This document shows, piece after piece, positions 1 through 6,252 of a stretch of 7,871 nucleotides of DNA. Under the pieces are notes generated by a model. That model was not told the DNA's origin. It made no database searches and saw only the letters and a program-made list of their open reading frames with translations. The stretch's first letter is position 1. Each line of letters starts with the position of its first letter. The stretch spans positions 1 through 7,871 of the forward strand of contig JBKPHP010000168.1 of assembly GCA_046729895.1 (NCBI GenBank). The letters run 5' to 3'. A program made the position numbers and the translations under genes. The stretch comes from DASXBA01 sp046729895. GTDB taxonomy: Bacteria; Actinomycetota; Thermoleophilia; Solirubrobacterales; Thermoleophilaceae.

Positions 1-1896
1 GTCCTTGAGCTCCTCCACGACGCGCCGGTCCTCCCTCGCCCAGCGGGCTCGGTCGGGCGAGATCCACACCCGCGCGACGCGCGAGTCGGGCACCTCCCCG
101 GTGCTCGGCCAGCCCTGCACGTCCGGCTCGACGCCCTCCCGCGGCTCGAACTTCTCGTCCAGGACGGTGGCGGAGCGGATCCGGTCCAGCCTGAAGGAGC
201 GCGGCTGGTCCTTGGCCGGGTCCCAGGAGTGGACGTACCAGCCCTCGCGGCCGTTCATCAGCATGTAGGGCTCGACACGCCGCGTGGTGAATTCATCGAG
301 CTCCTCCTTGTAGTGCTCGATCTCGAGGAGCCGCCGGCGGGTGATGGCGCTGCTGACGACGCGCGCCATCTCCGAGTCGTCGCCCTTTGCGGTCGTGATA
401 TGGAGTCCATCCTCAGCGGGGTCCTGCCCCAGCGCCTTGACGATCTTCTTGCGAGCAGACTCGAGCGACCCCTCGGGCAGATGCTCGCCGAGCAGGTCGA
501 TCGCGGCCACGAGTGCCTTTGCCTCGAGCGGCAGCAGCCGTGCGGGGCGGGCGAAATTGTCGCCGTATGGCTCCGGGTCCACCTCGACCATGTCGCCCTG
601 CACCTCGGCGTAGAGCACGTAGCTGCCGCCACCGAAGTTCACGACGTTCAGCACGTCGATGTCCTGCTGCAGCTCCTGCTCTGTGAGGTGGAGGCGCTTG
701 CGAAGGTCTGCGACGTCGAGCTTGCGAGCGTCGCGTGCCGCGTCGATGAGGATCCCCGCCAGCGTGACCAGGCGGGCGAAGCGCTCGGGACGGATCGGCG
801 ACTCGGCCTTGCCGTTCTCATCCGCCTCTTCCTCCGGGGAGCCGACACGTCGCCGCCTCGCGGGAGCCGCTGTTTCGAACTCCCCTGTGTGGCGGTGGAC
901 CATCAGGGCCACCCGCTCCTGGAGCTCGGCGACCAGCTCCGGCGGGTCGATGATCAGCGCCCGCGGGCCGAGTCCCAGCACCCATGAGACGATCTGGCGC
1001 GAATCCGCGTAATCGGTCTCGAAGACGACGCCGTCGCCCTCCTCCGCGGGAGTGACCCCGCCCGCGTCGCCGAAGTGGCGCAAAGCCAGCCAGTCGATGC
1101 GCTCCGAGAGCCAGATCCGGGCGGTGCCCACGGGATCGCCCAGCTGCCAGTCGGTGCGGTCGGCGTAGACCCGAGGATCGAAGTCCTCGGGACGGGCGAA
1201 GTCGTGCTCCGCCTTGGAGGCATAGCCAACCTTGCCGCGGATCCGGGAGACGCGAAAGACCCGAATGTCGCCACGCTCGTGGGAGTGGCCGATCAGGTAG
1301 AACTGTCCGCCTCGGTAGAGGAGGTGGTAGGGGTCCACCTTGCGGGTCTCCTGGGCGTCGCGGCCGATCGTGTAGTACTCGAACACGATCGTCTTCCGCC
1401 TGAAGATCGCGGTCTCGAGCTTCGAGAGGCGCTGCGAGAGCTCGCGTCCGCCGGGACTCGCCGTCACCGCGAGGGCCACCGACCGCTCCTCGGGCGCGTC
1501 GAGCGGCGAGGCCTTGCCCCAGGAGAGCTGCTGCAGCGCGAGCCTGAGGGGCTCCGCGTAGGCAAACTCGCCGTCGAGCAGCGACAGGGCCGCGCGGAGG
1601 GCGCCCAACTCCTTGCTGGTGAACTCGATCGCGGGCAGGTAGAAGTTCTCGGGCGGCAGGGAGTAGTTCTCGGCCTCGTAGTAGCCCTCCGCCGGCTTGT
1701 CGACCTTGAGCTGGATTCCGAGCGCCTCGAGCTCGGCGCGGTCGGCGTAGAAGCGTCGCGCGAAGGCCTCGTCGTTCATCTGCGAGTAGCCCTCCACGTC
1801 CTGCTTGATCTCGAGCGCGGAGACCGGCCGCCGCTCGGCCATGAGGAACGAGATCAGAGACAGCTGGCGTATGAGCTTCTCGGTGTCCTTGGCCAT
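1..1896 (-). CDS. pafBC: Fused PafB-PafC-like WYL-domain transcriptional regulator (3' end beyond window)
   Basis: The frame runs without a stop from an ATG at 1896-1894 to the left edge, giving 632 codons with the C-terminus missing. It holds two similar units in tandem. Unit 1 has an N-terminal winged-helix-like region (residues about 1-61), then a WYL core with VDPYHLLY at 187-194, FYLIG at 199-203 and FRVSRI at 214-219, then a WCX-like tail to about 340. An Arg-rich then Glu-rich linker (about 347-366) leads to unit 2: a helical DNA-binding region (373-420) and a WYL core with VEPYMLM at 541-547, WYV at 553-555 and FRLDRI at 568-573. By analogy with unit 1, about 60 residues lie off the window. 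In mycobacteria, PafB and PafC form a heterodimer that activates the RecA-independent DNA-damage response; natural fusions are known, for example in Arthrobacter. WYL folds are thought to sense ligand or nucleic acid. The exact regulon here is unknown. A TATGCT hexamer (minus strand, 1914-1909) could be its -10 box. Confidence 0.9.
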   Translation of the reverse strand, partial: MAKDTEKLIRQLSLISFLMAERRPVSALEIKQDVEGYSQMNDEAFARRFYADRAELEALGIQLKVDKPAEGYYEAENYSLPPENFYLPAIEFTSKELGALRAALSLLDGEFAYAEPLRLALQQLSWGKASPLDAPEERSVALAVTASPGGRELSQRLSKLETAIFRRKTIVFEYYTIGRDAQETRKVDPYHLLYRGGQFYLIGHSHERGDIRVFRVSRIRGKVGYASKAEHDFARPEDFDPRVYADRTDWQLGDPVGTARIWLSERIDWLALRHFGDAGGVTPAEEGDGVVFETDYADSRQIVSWVLGLGPRALIIDPPELVAELQERVALMVHRHTGEFETAAPARRRRVGSPEEEADENGKAESPIRPERFARLVTLAGILIDAARDARKLDVADLRKRLHLTEQELQQDIDVLNVVNFGGGSYVLYAEVQGDMVEVDPEPYGDNFARPARLLPLEAKALVAAIDLLGEHLPEGSLESARKKIVKALGQDPAEDGLHITTAKGDDSEMARVVSSAITRRRLLEIEHYKEELDEFTTRRVEPYMLMNGREGWYVHSWDPAKDQPRSFRLDRIRSATVLDEKFEPREGVEPDVQGWPSTGEVPDSRVARVWISPDRARWAREDRRVVEELKD

Positions 1897-1932
1897 GGGG
1901 GCCTAACGAGCATAAGCCGGAAGCCCCTGAGA

Positions 1933-1951
1933 GGCCTCCCCCTTGGAGGCC
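1933..1951 (-). terminator. Perfect 7-bp hairpin upstream of the WYL regulator
   Basis: GGCCTCC (1933-1939) and GGAGGCC (1945-1951) are exact inverted repeats separated by 5 bases. On the minus strand this hairpin lies after the HD gene and before the WYL regulator, where a terminator or attenuator would sit. There is no T-run after it on either strand, so intrinsic termination is doubtful. It could instead be an operator or an mRNA structure. Confidence 0.4.
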
Positions 1952-1980
1952 GCCCCCGCTATTTGCGACGACTCGCGCGC

Positions 1981-2026
1981 CCGCTACCGGGCTATCCGGA
2001 ACCTACCTCCGGGCCGCCGGTAGCGG
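1981..2026. repeat. 10-bp perfect inverted repeat with nested hairpin
   Basis: CCGCTACCGG (1981-1990) is the exact reverse complement of CCGGTAGCGG (2017-2026). Inside the 26-base spacer, CCGGA (1996-2000) pairs with TCCGG (2008-2012) around a 7-base loop. An alternative pairing, GGAACC (1998-2003) with GGTTCC (2025-2030), would compete with the outer stem. The element lies just past the stop codon of the minus-strand HD gene and may stabilise or terminate its transcript. Confidence 0.5.
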
Positions 2027-2078
2027 TTCCCGGGGATCCACGGCCCGCACCCTGAGGCGCGTCGTCAGCCTGCCGGCG

Positions 2079-3086
2079 CTAGGCCGCCTCTCGCCCGCCG
2101 CCCTCGGCGGCTGGGGGAGCGAAGAACGCCGACCCCGAGATGCCGCGGTCGAACCCCGACCAGCGTTCCCCGTCGGCGAGGCTCCTCTGGAGCCGGTCGA
2201 AGCTTCCGAGCGTTCCACCCAGCTTGTCGATGGTGTGCACGAGGCTGGCCTCGCGAGTGCAGGGGACCACCGGGCTGCCGTGCTCGAGCAGGCCGTGATG
2301 GCTGAGGACGATGTGCAGCACGGCCTGGGCCTCTAGCGAAGGGAAGCCTTCGATCGACTCGATCGCCCTCCGGACCATGTAGTAGCCGATGGAGATCTCT
2401 CCGAGCAGCTTGCCCTGGTCGGTCAACTCGATCGCGTCGCCGCTCACCGCATAGGCGTCGACCTTCCCGACGTCGTGGAGCAGGGCGCCGGTGACTGCCA
2501 CGTCCCGGTCGATCTCCGGGAAGGTCGCAGCCATGGCGCTGACCCCCTGCGCGACCGACAGGCAGTGCTCGAGCAGCCCGTGGCGGTATGCCTGGTGGTA
2601 GTGCTTGGCGGCCGGTGCCTCGCGCCAGCGCCGTCCGACTTCCGTGGCCGGGCCCAGCAGCCGGCGAAGCAGCTCCCGAAGGTGCGGCCGCTGAACGGTG
2701 TCGATCAGCGCGTCGAGGTCGGCGGACATCTGCTCCACGGGCGTAGAGGGGCCCGTGTGGAGATCGGCCGGGTCGTACTCCGCGTCGCCTGCCGCGCGCA
2801 GGGCCCTGATCACGAGCTGGGGTCCGTAGCGCTCGTGCACGGAGAAGCGACCGGCTGCCCGGACCACCGCGCCGGGCACGCAGTCTCCGTCGATTTCCTC
2901 CACGTCGTCCCAGACCATCGCCGGAAGCGACCCCGTGACGTCCCCGAGCTGGAGTCGCAGGTAGTGGGATCCGCTGCGGGCCTCCCTTCGCGCGCGCTCG
3001 CGCACGACGAAGACGGAGTCGACGTCCTGGCCGTCGACCAGGTCGCGGACGAACTCCTTGGCCGTGCTCAACTGGGTCTGATCCAT
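2079..3086 (-). CDS. OB-fold/HD-domain protein, YhaM-like 3'-5' exoribonuclease family
   Basis: The product is 335 residues from the ATG at 3086, close to the roughly 314 residues of Bacillus YhaM. The N-terminal part (about 12-95) looks like an OB-fold nucleic-acid-binding domain, with a YLRLQLGDVTG strand pair followed by a VWDD segment. The C-terminal HD phosphohydrolase domain carries HGLLEH (H169, H174), LLHDVGK (H204-D205), LSHHG (H263-H264) and HTIDKL (D287), the metal-binding pattern of the family. YhaM is a metal-dependent 3'-5' exonuclease in Firmicutes. Activity in this organism is inferred, not shown, so I give no symbol. An upstream in-frame ATG at 3137 would add 17 residues of low-conservation appearance. 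I prefer 3086 because the YhaM-like sequence begins there. The gene is followed on the same strand, after 182 bases, by the WYL regulator, and it diverges from the dehydrogenase gene. Confidence 0.88.
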   Translation of the reverse strand: MDQTQLSTAKEFVRDLVDGQDVDSVFVVRERARREARSGSHYLRLQLGDVTGSLPAMVWDDVEEIDGDCVPGAVVRAAGRFSVHERYGPQLVIRALRAAGDAEYDPADLHTGPSTPVEQMSADLDALIDTVQRPHLRELLRRLLGPATEVGRRWREAPAAKHYHQAYRHGLLEHCLSVAQGVSAMAATFPEIDRDVAVTGALLHDVGKVDAYAVSGDAIELTDQGKLLGEISIGYYMVRRAIESIEGFPSLEAQAVLHIVLSHHGLLEHGSPVVPCTREASLVHTIDKLGGTLGSFDRLQRSLADGERWSGFDRGISGSAFFAPPAAEGGGREAA

Positions 3087-3166
3087 CGCGCCCGCCACGC
3101 TAGAGCGGCTTCCGGACGGGATAGCCTCCACGCTCATGGAGTCGCCCCCCGGACCAAGGGCCTGAC

Positions 3167-3844
3167 GTGGGGGTACTCGTCGCGGGAGGAACAGGGGCCC
3201 TCGGGGGGGCCGTCCTGCGCGAGCTGTCCGCCACCGGCTACGCGGTCACGGCCAGCTGGCTCGTGGAAGCGGAGGCCCAGCGGATCGAGTCCGAGCTGGG
3301 CGAGGCGGTGAGGCTCGTGCGAGCCGACCTGTTCGACCCGGAGCAGGCGTCGGACGCGGTCGGGGCGGTGGAGGATCTGGAGGCGGTGGTCAATCTGGTG
3401 GGGGGGTTCGCCGCGGGCCCCAAGGTGCACGAGACTGACATCGCGAGCTTCGAGCGGATACTGCGGTTGAACCTGGTCCCTGGCTTCAACCTGGCGCACG
3501 CGGCCATGCCGCGGCTCGTCGAGCGGGGCGGGGGAGCCTATGTCGGCGTGTCGGCGCGCGCGGGCCTCCGCCCGTTCTCCGGCGCGGCCGGATACGTCAC
3601 CTCCAAGGCCGGCGTGCTGGCCTTCGTGCAGGCGCTCGACGCCGAGTACAAGTACTCCGGAGTGCGCTGCAATGCGATCCTGCCGAGCGTGATCGACACT
3701 CCCGCGAACCGCGAGGCCGATCCCGATGCCGACTGGTCCAAGTGGGTTCCGCCGGAGCAGGTCGCGAAGGTCGTACGTTTCCTGATCTCGGACGACTCCG
3801 CTCCGACCTCGGGCACCGGCATCCCCGTCTACGGCCGCGCCTGA
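3167..3844 (+). CDS. Short-chain dehydrogenase/reductase (SDR) family oxidoreductase
   Basis: The product is 225 residues, the usual length for a compact classical SDR. It opens almost directly with the first Rossmann strand and a glycine-rich dinucleotide loop, GGTGALGG (residues 7-14). D54 in VRADLFD fits the adenine-ring contact, and NLVGGF (76-81) replaces the common NNAG. The catalytic residues are visible: N102, S129, Y143 and K147 in the YVTSK motif. Such enzymes carry out NAD(P)(H)-dependent oxidation or reduction in the cytoplasm; the substrate cannot be read from the sequence. The start is a GTG: the frame is open upstream only to a TAG at 3122-3124, with no ATG or other GTG. CCAAGGG a few bases before it may be a weak ribosome-binding site. 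Its 3' end overlaps the convergent EcsC-family gene by 16 bases. Confidence 0.88.
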   Translation: MGVLVAGGTGALGGAVLRELSATGYAVTASWLVEAEAQRIESELGEAVRLVRADLFDPEQASDAVGAVEDLEAVVNLVGGFAAGPKVHETDIASFERILRLNLVPGFNLAHAAMPRLVERGGGAYVGVSARAGLRPFSGAAGYVTSKAGVLAFVQALDAEYKYSGVRCNAILPSVIDTPANREADPDADWSKWVPPEQVAKVVRFLISDDSAPTSGTGIPVYGRA

Positions 3845-4476
3845 GGACCTTCGCCGTAATAGGCAATGGCCCGGCGCCCGAGGTCCTTGGTGCCGGCTGA
3901 GTTCTGCACCGCGCCGATCGGCGCCCCCAGGAGCGGCAGCAGCCGTCCTGCTGCGCGGCGAGTCACGCGCATGCCCACATAGCGGAGGAGGCGCTCGTAC
4001 ACCGTGCGCTCGCGACCGCCGAAGAGCGTGCGCTCCGCGGCGGCCACCGCCAGGTGCCTGCCGATCCCGTCCAGTGCCTGCCGGGCTTCGGCGGGGGTCT
4101 CGTAGAAGCCGGTCAGGGCGAGCAGCTCCGCCGGACGCATCGGGTGGGTGGGGTCGAAGCCGTAGGCAGCCCCGATGTAGAAGACCATGCGGCTCTGTAT
4201 CCAGCCCAGCGCCACGAGGTCGGCGGCGGCCGTGGTGAAGCCACCAAGTCCGAGCGCCGCCCCCTCCAGCCGCGACATCCGGACGTGCTTCTTGAGCGCG
4301 GTCCTGGCCAGGCCGTCAGGCGTCTGGCCTGGACCCGCGACCTGCACCCAGCGCACGGCCTGCGGGCCGAAGCGGTCGGCGGCGGCAAGGGCAATGTGCT
4401 CCGGCGCGCGCTCTGGCTCCGCGCGGATGCGCCTCCAGAGCGACTGCGGGACCCGGCCTACCTGCTCTTCCTCCAC
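3829..4476 (-). CDS. EcsC family protein
   Basis: The product is 215 residues. It matches my memory of the EcsC family: a central Gly/Ala-rich hydrophobic stretch (about 75-107, GLGGFTTAAADL leading to IGAAYGFDP) and a C-terminal block (about 178-208, LLPLLGAPIGAV, an AGTKDLG segment, then AIAYYGEG). The central stretch may associate with the membrane. EcsC is named from the Bacillus ecsABC locus, where A and B form an ABC transporter and the role of C is unclear. No transporter genes are adjacent here, so a stand-alone role is likely and I assign no function. The start is a GTG at 4476; an in-frame TGA about 40 bases upstream leaves no earlier ATG or GTG. It is divergent from the ferritin-like gene across a shared 43-base control region and its tail overlaps the SDR tail. 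Confidence 0.82.
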   Translation of the reverse strand: MEEEQVGRVPQSLWRRIRAEPERAPEHIALAAADRFGPQAVRWVQVAGPGQTPDGLARTALKKHVRMSRLEGAALGLGGFTTAAADLVALGWIQSRMVFYIGAAYGFDPTHPMRPAELLALTGFYETPAEARQALDGIGRHLAVAAAERTLFGGRERTVYERLLRYVGMRVTRRAAGRLLPLLGAPIGAVQNSAGTKDLGRRAIAYYGEGPQARP

Positions 4477-4486
4477 GTCGAGCAGT

Positions 4487-4513
4487 TTGCCGACACCCGC
4501 GCCCAGGTATGTT
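4487..4513 (+). promoter_or_regulatory. Candidate promoter giving a leaderless ferritin-like mRNA
   Basis: TTGCCG (4487-4492) and TATGTT (4508-4513) resemble -35 and -10 hexamers with 15 bases between them; shifting the -35 to TTTGCC gives 16. Only six bases separate the -10 from the ATG at 4520, so transcription would begin at or next to the start codon. No Shine-Dalgarno sequence precedes the ATG, which agrees with a leaderless transcript. A 9-base palindrome, TGTTCAACA (4510-4518), overlaps the -10 and start region and could be an operator. Confidence 0.45.
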
Positions 4514-4519
4514 CAACAC

Positions 4520-5035
4520 ATGGCCACACCCACCACTACCCCACGGCAGGGCATTCTGAGCCCCGACAAGTCGGAGGAACGCCGGCAGCTCATCGAGCTC
4601 CTGACCAGGGCGTACTGGATGGAGATCGAGACCGTCATGAGCTATCTGGCGAACTCGATCAACCCGGACGGCGTTCGCGCCCAGGAGATCAAGGAGTCGC
4701 TCGACGAGGACATCACGGAGGAGCTCGGTCACGCCAGGCGGTTCGGCGAGCGGATCAAGGAGCTGTACGGGGTGATCCCGGGCTCGCTGGAGTTCTCGGC
4801 CGAGCAGTCCTATCTGCAGCCACCGTCGGAGCAGACCGACATCGTCCATGTGATCAAGGGCGTGATCGAGGCCGAGACCGGCGCCATCGAGCACTACAAC
4901 CGGATCGTCGAGTTCTGCGACGACAAGGACCTGGTGACCCAGGACATGGTGATCGAGATCCTCCACGACGAGGAGGGCCACCGGCGCCTGTTCGAGGGCT
5001 TCCTGCGCGAGTTCGAGGCCGAGGGCCTGGCCTGA
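4520..5035 (+). CDS. Bacterioferritin-like ferritin-fold diiron protein
   Basis: The product is 171 residues and predicted to be a four-helix bundle. The diiron ligand pattern of bacterioferritin is recognisable: E37 (or E35) in helix A, E68-x-x-H71 in EELGH, E119 in the VIEAETGAIEHY helix, and E151-x-x-H154 in ILHDEEGH. The last block is very close to the DEEGH block of Escherichia coli Bfr. Bfr's haem-ligand methionine, which directly follows the first ExxH glutamate, is Leu here (L69), so haem binding by that route is unlikely. The N-terminus has an extension of about 18 residues relative to Bfr. The likely role is ferroxidase or iron storage, or peroxide detoxification, in the cytoplasm. 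I chose ATG 4520 because helix A starts soon after it and the candidate -10 box fits it. The frame is open further upstream, but that stretch lies over the divergent EcsC gene. Confidence 0.87.
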   Translation: MATPTTTPRQGILSPDKSEERRQLIELLTRAYWMEIETVMSYLANSINPDGVRAQEIKESLDEDITEELGHARRFGERIKELYGVIPGSLEFSAEQSYLQPPSEQTDIVHVIKGVIEAETGAIEHYNRIVEFCDDKDLVTQDMVIEILHDEEGHRRLFEGFLREFEAEGLA

Positions 5036-5042
5036 GGTCACT

Positions 5043-5056
5043 CGCGGCGCGCCGCG
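5043..5056. repeat. 14-bp perfect palindrome after the ferritin-like gene
   Basis: CGCGGCGCGCCGCG begins seven bases after the stop codon and is its own reverse complement. It could form a short stem with a tight loop, or be a protein-binding site, but no T-run follows it. In DNA this GC-rich it may be chance. Confidence 0.3.
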
Positions 5057-5083
5057 CCGGGTTCGGGGCACCCCACCGCGGGC

Positions 5084-5158
5084 CTGGGCGCCTTTGCCCC
5101 AATTCGCTCGGCGTCCATGCATCACGAATTCTTGGCATACAAGTGCTAAAGCGCCCAG
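5084..5158. repeat. Nested inverted repeats upstream of the exchanger-like gene
   Basis: CTGGGCGC (5084-5091) is the exact reverse complement of GCGCCCAG (5151-5158). Nested inside, AATTCG (5101-5106) is the exact reverse complement of CGAATT (5125-5130), with ATGCAT (5117-5122) in its loop. This is the most AT-rich part of the neighbourhood and lies where the promoter of the gene at 5193 should be. I could not assign -10 and -35 boxes convincingly; TTGGCA at 5132-5137 is the best -35 candidate. Confidence 0.35.
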
Positions 5159-5192
5159 CGTTTGCCGCGGCTACTGGCATGCTCCGCCGGGC

Positions 5193-6107
5193 ATGTCGGA
5201 GGTGCCCGCCCTACTAACCCTCGCCGGCGGGATTGCCCTTGTGGTCGCGGGGGCCGAGCTCTTCTTCGATGGTGTGCTTGCCGTCGCGAGCCGGCTCGGG
5301 GTCTCGGCCTTCGTGCTCACCGCGGTCGTCTCGGGGTTCGAGCTGGAGAACCTGGCGGCGGGGATCGCGGCCAATGCCCGCGGGCTGAGCGGAGCGGCCG
5401 CAGGGACCTTCCTGGGCGGCACGACCTTCCTTGCCCTGGGCGTGGCCGGTCTCGCCGCGCTCGTCGCCCCGATCCGGGCCCGGCTGCCGTTCGCCGCGTT
5501 GGCCTGGACGGTGGCGTCACCGCTTCCGCTGGTGGCTTTCGCCGCCGATGGCCGGATCTCGCGAATCGAAGGCGCCGCCCTCGTGATCTGGTTCGCTCTC
5601 TGCCTCACCGGGCTGGCCGGCTCGGGCCGCTCGTTCCTCGCTGAGGAGCCCGTCAAGCGCTCGCGTCCGCTGCTGGGCCTGGTCGGGGGCCTGGGTCTCC
5701 TCACCGTCGGCGGCGACCTGCTCGGCCGTGGCCTGCGCGACGTGGTCGCCCGTTTCGACGTCTCCGGCACCCTGCTCGGCAACACCGTGGTGGCGGCCAG
5801 CGTCGAAGGCGAGGAGGTCGCCCGGGTAGTGGTACCGGCGCGGCGGGCCCGCGGCGACGTGGCGCTGGCCAACGTGCTGGGCACCATCGTGCACTTCGTG
5901 GGACTGAACGCCGGCGTCATCGCACTGGTCAAGCCGTTGCGGCTCGACACGGACACCTTGCATCTCCACCTGCCGGCGGCCGCCGCCTCGCCGGCGGTCG
6001 TCTGTGCCGTCACGGCGTCTCGCGGAGGGCTCTCCAGAGCCGAGGGGGCGCTACTGGTGGCGCTCTACGCGGTGTATGTCTCGCTGGCGGTGGCGGTGGG
6101 TGCCTAG
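5193..6107 (+). CDS. Divergent cation/Ca2+ exchanger (CaCA)-like integral membrane protein
   Basis: The product is 304 residues and strongly hydrophobic, with about ten predicted membrane segments in two related halves. Each half keeps the layout of the CaCA alpha repeat. Half 1 runs from about residue 11 (AGAELFFDGV, then RLGVSAFVLTAVVSGFELENLA). Half 2 runs from about 163 (TVGGDLLGRGL, then NTVVAASVEGEEVA and GDVALANVLGT, where N227 matches a conserved Asn). Both halves are followed by the family-typical R-x-E-G segment (ISRIEGA at 122-128, LSRAEGA at 280-286). The canonical GTSLPE signature is absent: it reads GFELEN at 48-53 and SVEGEE at 203-208. Ion specificity is therefore uncertain; Na+/Ca2+ or H+/cation antiport is the family default. 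The start at 5193 is chosen because the first transmembrane segment follows it; upstream in-frame sequence is not membrane-like. No clear Shine-Dalgarno sequence is seen. Confidence 0.78.
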   Translation: MSEVPALLTLAGGIALVVAGAELFFDGVLAVASRLGVSAFVLTAVVSGFELENLAAGIAANARGLSGAAAGTFLGGTTFLALGVAGLAALVAPIRARLPFAALAWTVASPLPLVAFAADGRISRIEGAALVIWFALCLTGLAGSGRSFLAEEPVKRSRPLLGLVGGLGLLTVGGDLLGRGLRDVVARFDVSGTLLGNTVVAASVEGEEVARVVVPARRARGDVALANVLGTIVHFVGLNAGVIALVKPLRLDTDTLHLHLPAAAASPAVVCAVTASRGGLSRAEGALLVALYAVYVSLAVAVGA

Positions 6108-6120
6108 GCCCGCCCGCCGC

Positions 6121-6126
6121 TACCAT
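6121..6126 (+). promoter_or_regulatory. Possible -10 box of the tRNA-Phe gene
   Basis: TACCAT fits the TAnnnT pattern and sits 11 bases before the mature tRNA 5' end, just after the stop codon of the exchanger-like gene. I see no good -35 hexamer at the expected distance, so the tRNA may instead be cotranscribed with that gene. Confidence 0.25.
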
Positions 6127-6137
6127 CGCCTGGCCAC

Positions 6138-6210
6138 GGCGAGGTAGCTCAGTTGGTAGAGCACACGACTGAAAATCGTGGTGTCGCCGGTTCGATTCCG
6201 GCCCTCGCCA
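6138..6210 (+). tRNA. tRNA-Phe (anticodon GAA)
   Basis: The 73 bases fold into a complete cloverleaf. The acceptor stem GGCGAGG/CCTCGCC has seven pairs, and the D-arm is GCTC/GAGC with the AGTTGGTA loop. The anticodon stem CACGA/TCGTG encloses CTGAAAA, with anticodon GAA at 6171-6173. The T-stem GCCGG/CCGGC encloses TTCGATT, and the discriminator base is A. The CCA tail is not encoded. This tRNA decodes UUC and UUU. It lies 30 bases after the exchanger-like gene and 42 bases before the BNR-4 gene. Confidence 0.97.
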
Positions 6211-6252
6211 TATGACTCTGTGCGGGACCCGGACTGAGGCCATAGTGGGCCG

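Noticed and set aside
229..2055. Long plus-strand reading frames (229-987 and 1075-2055) opposite the WYL regulator
   Set aside because: They are antisense to a continuous, motif-bearing minus-strand frame. Their translations are Leu/Arg/Val-rich with no recognisable domain, as expected from the opposite strand of GC-rich coding DNA.
2475..3311. Plus-strand frame of 278 residues over the HD gene
   Set aside because: It is antisense to the HD gene, which shows all HD metal ligands, and it runs into the dehydrogenase gene in another frame.
5043..5056. 14-bp palindrome as an intrinsic terminator for the ferritin-like gene
   Set aside because: It has no room for a proper loop and no T-run, so I list it only as a repeat.
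4054..5217. Plus-strand 387-residue frame and minus-strand frame 4316-5125 around the ferritin-like gene
   Set aside because: They are out-of-frame or antisense to the ferritin-like and EcsC genes, with no domain signature and Arg/Gly/Pro-rich composition.
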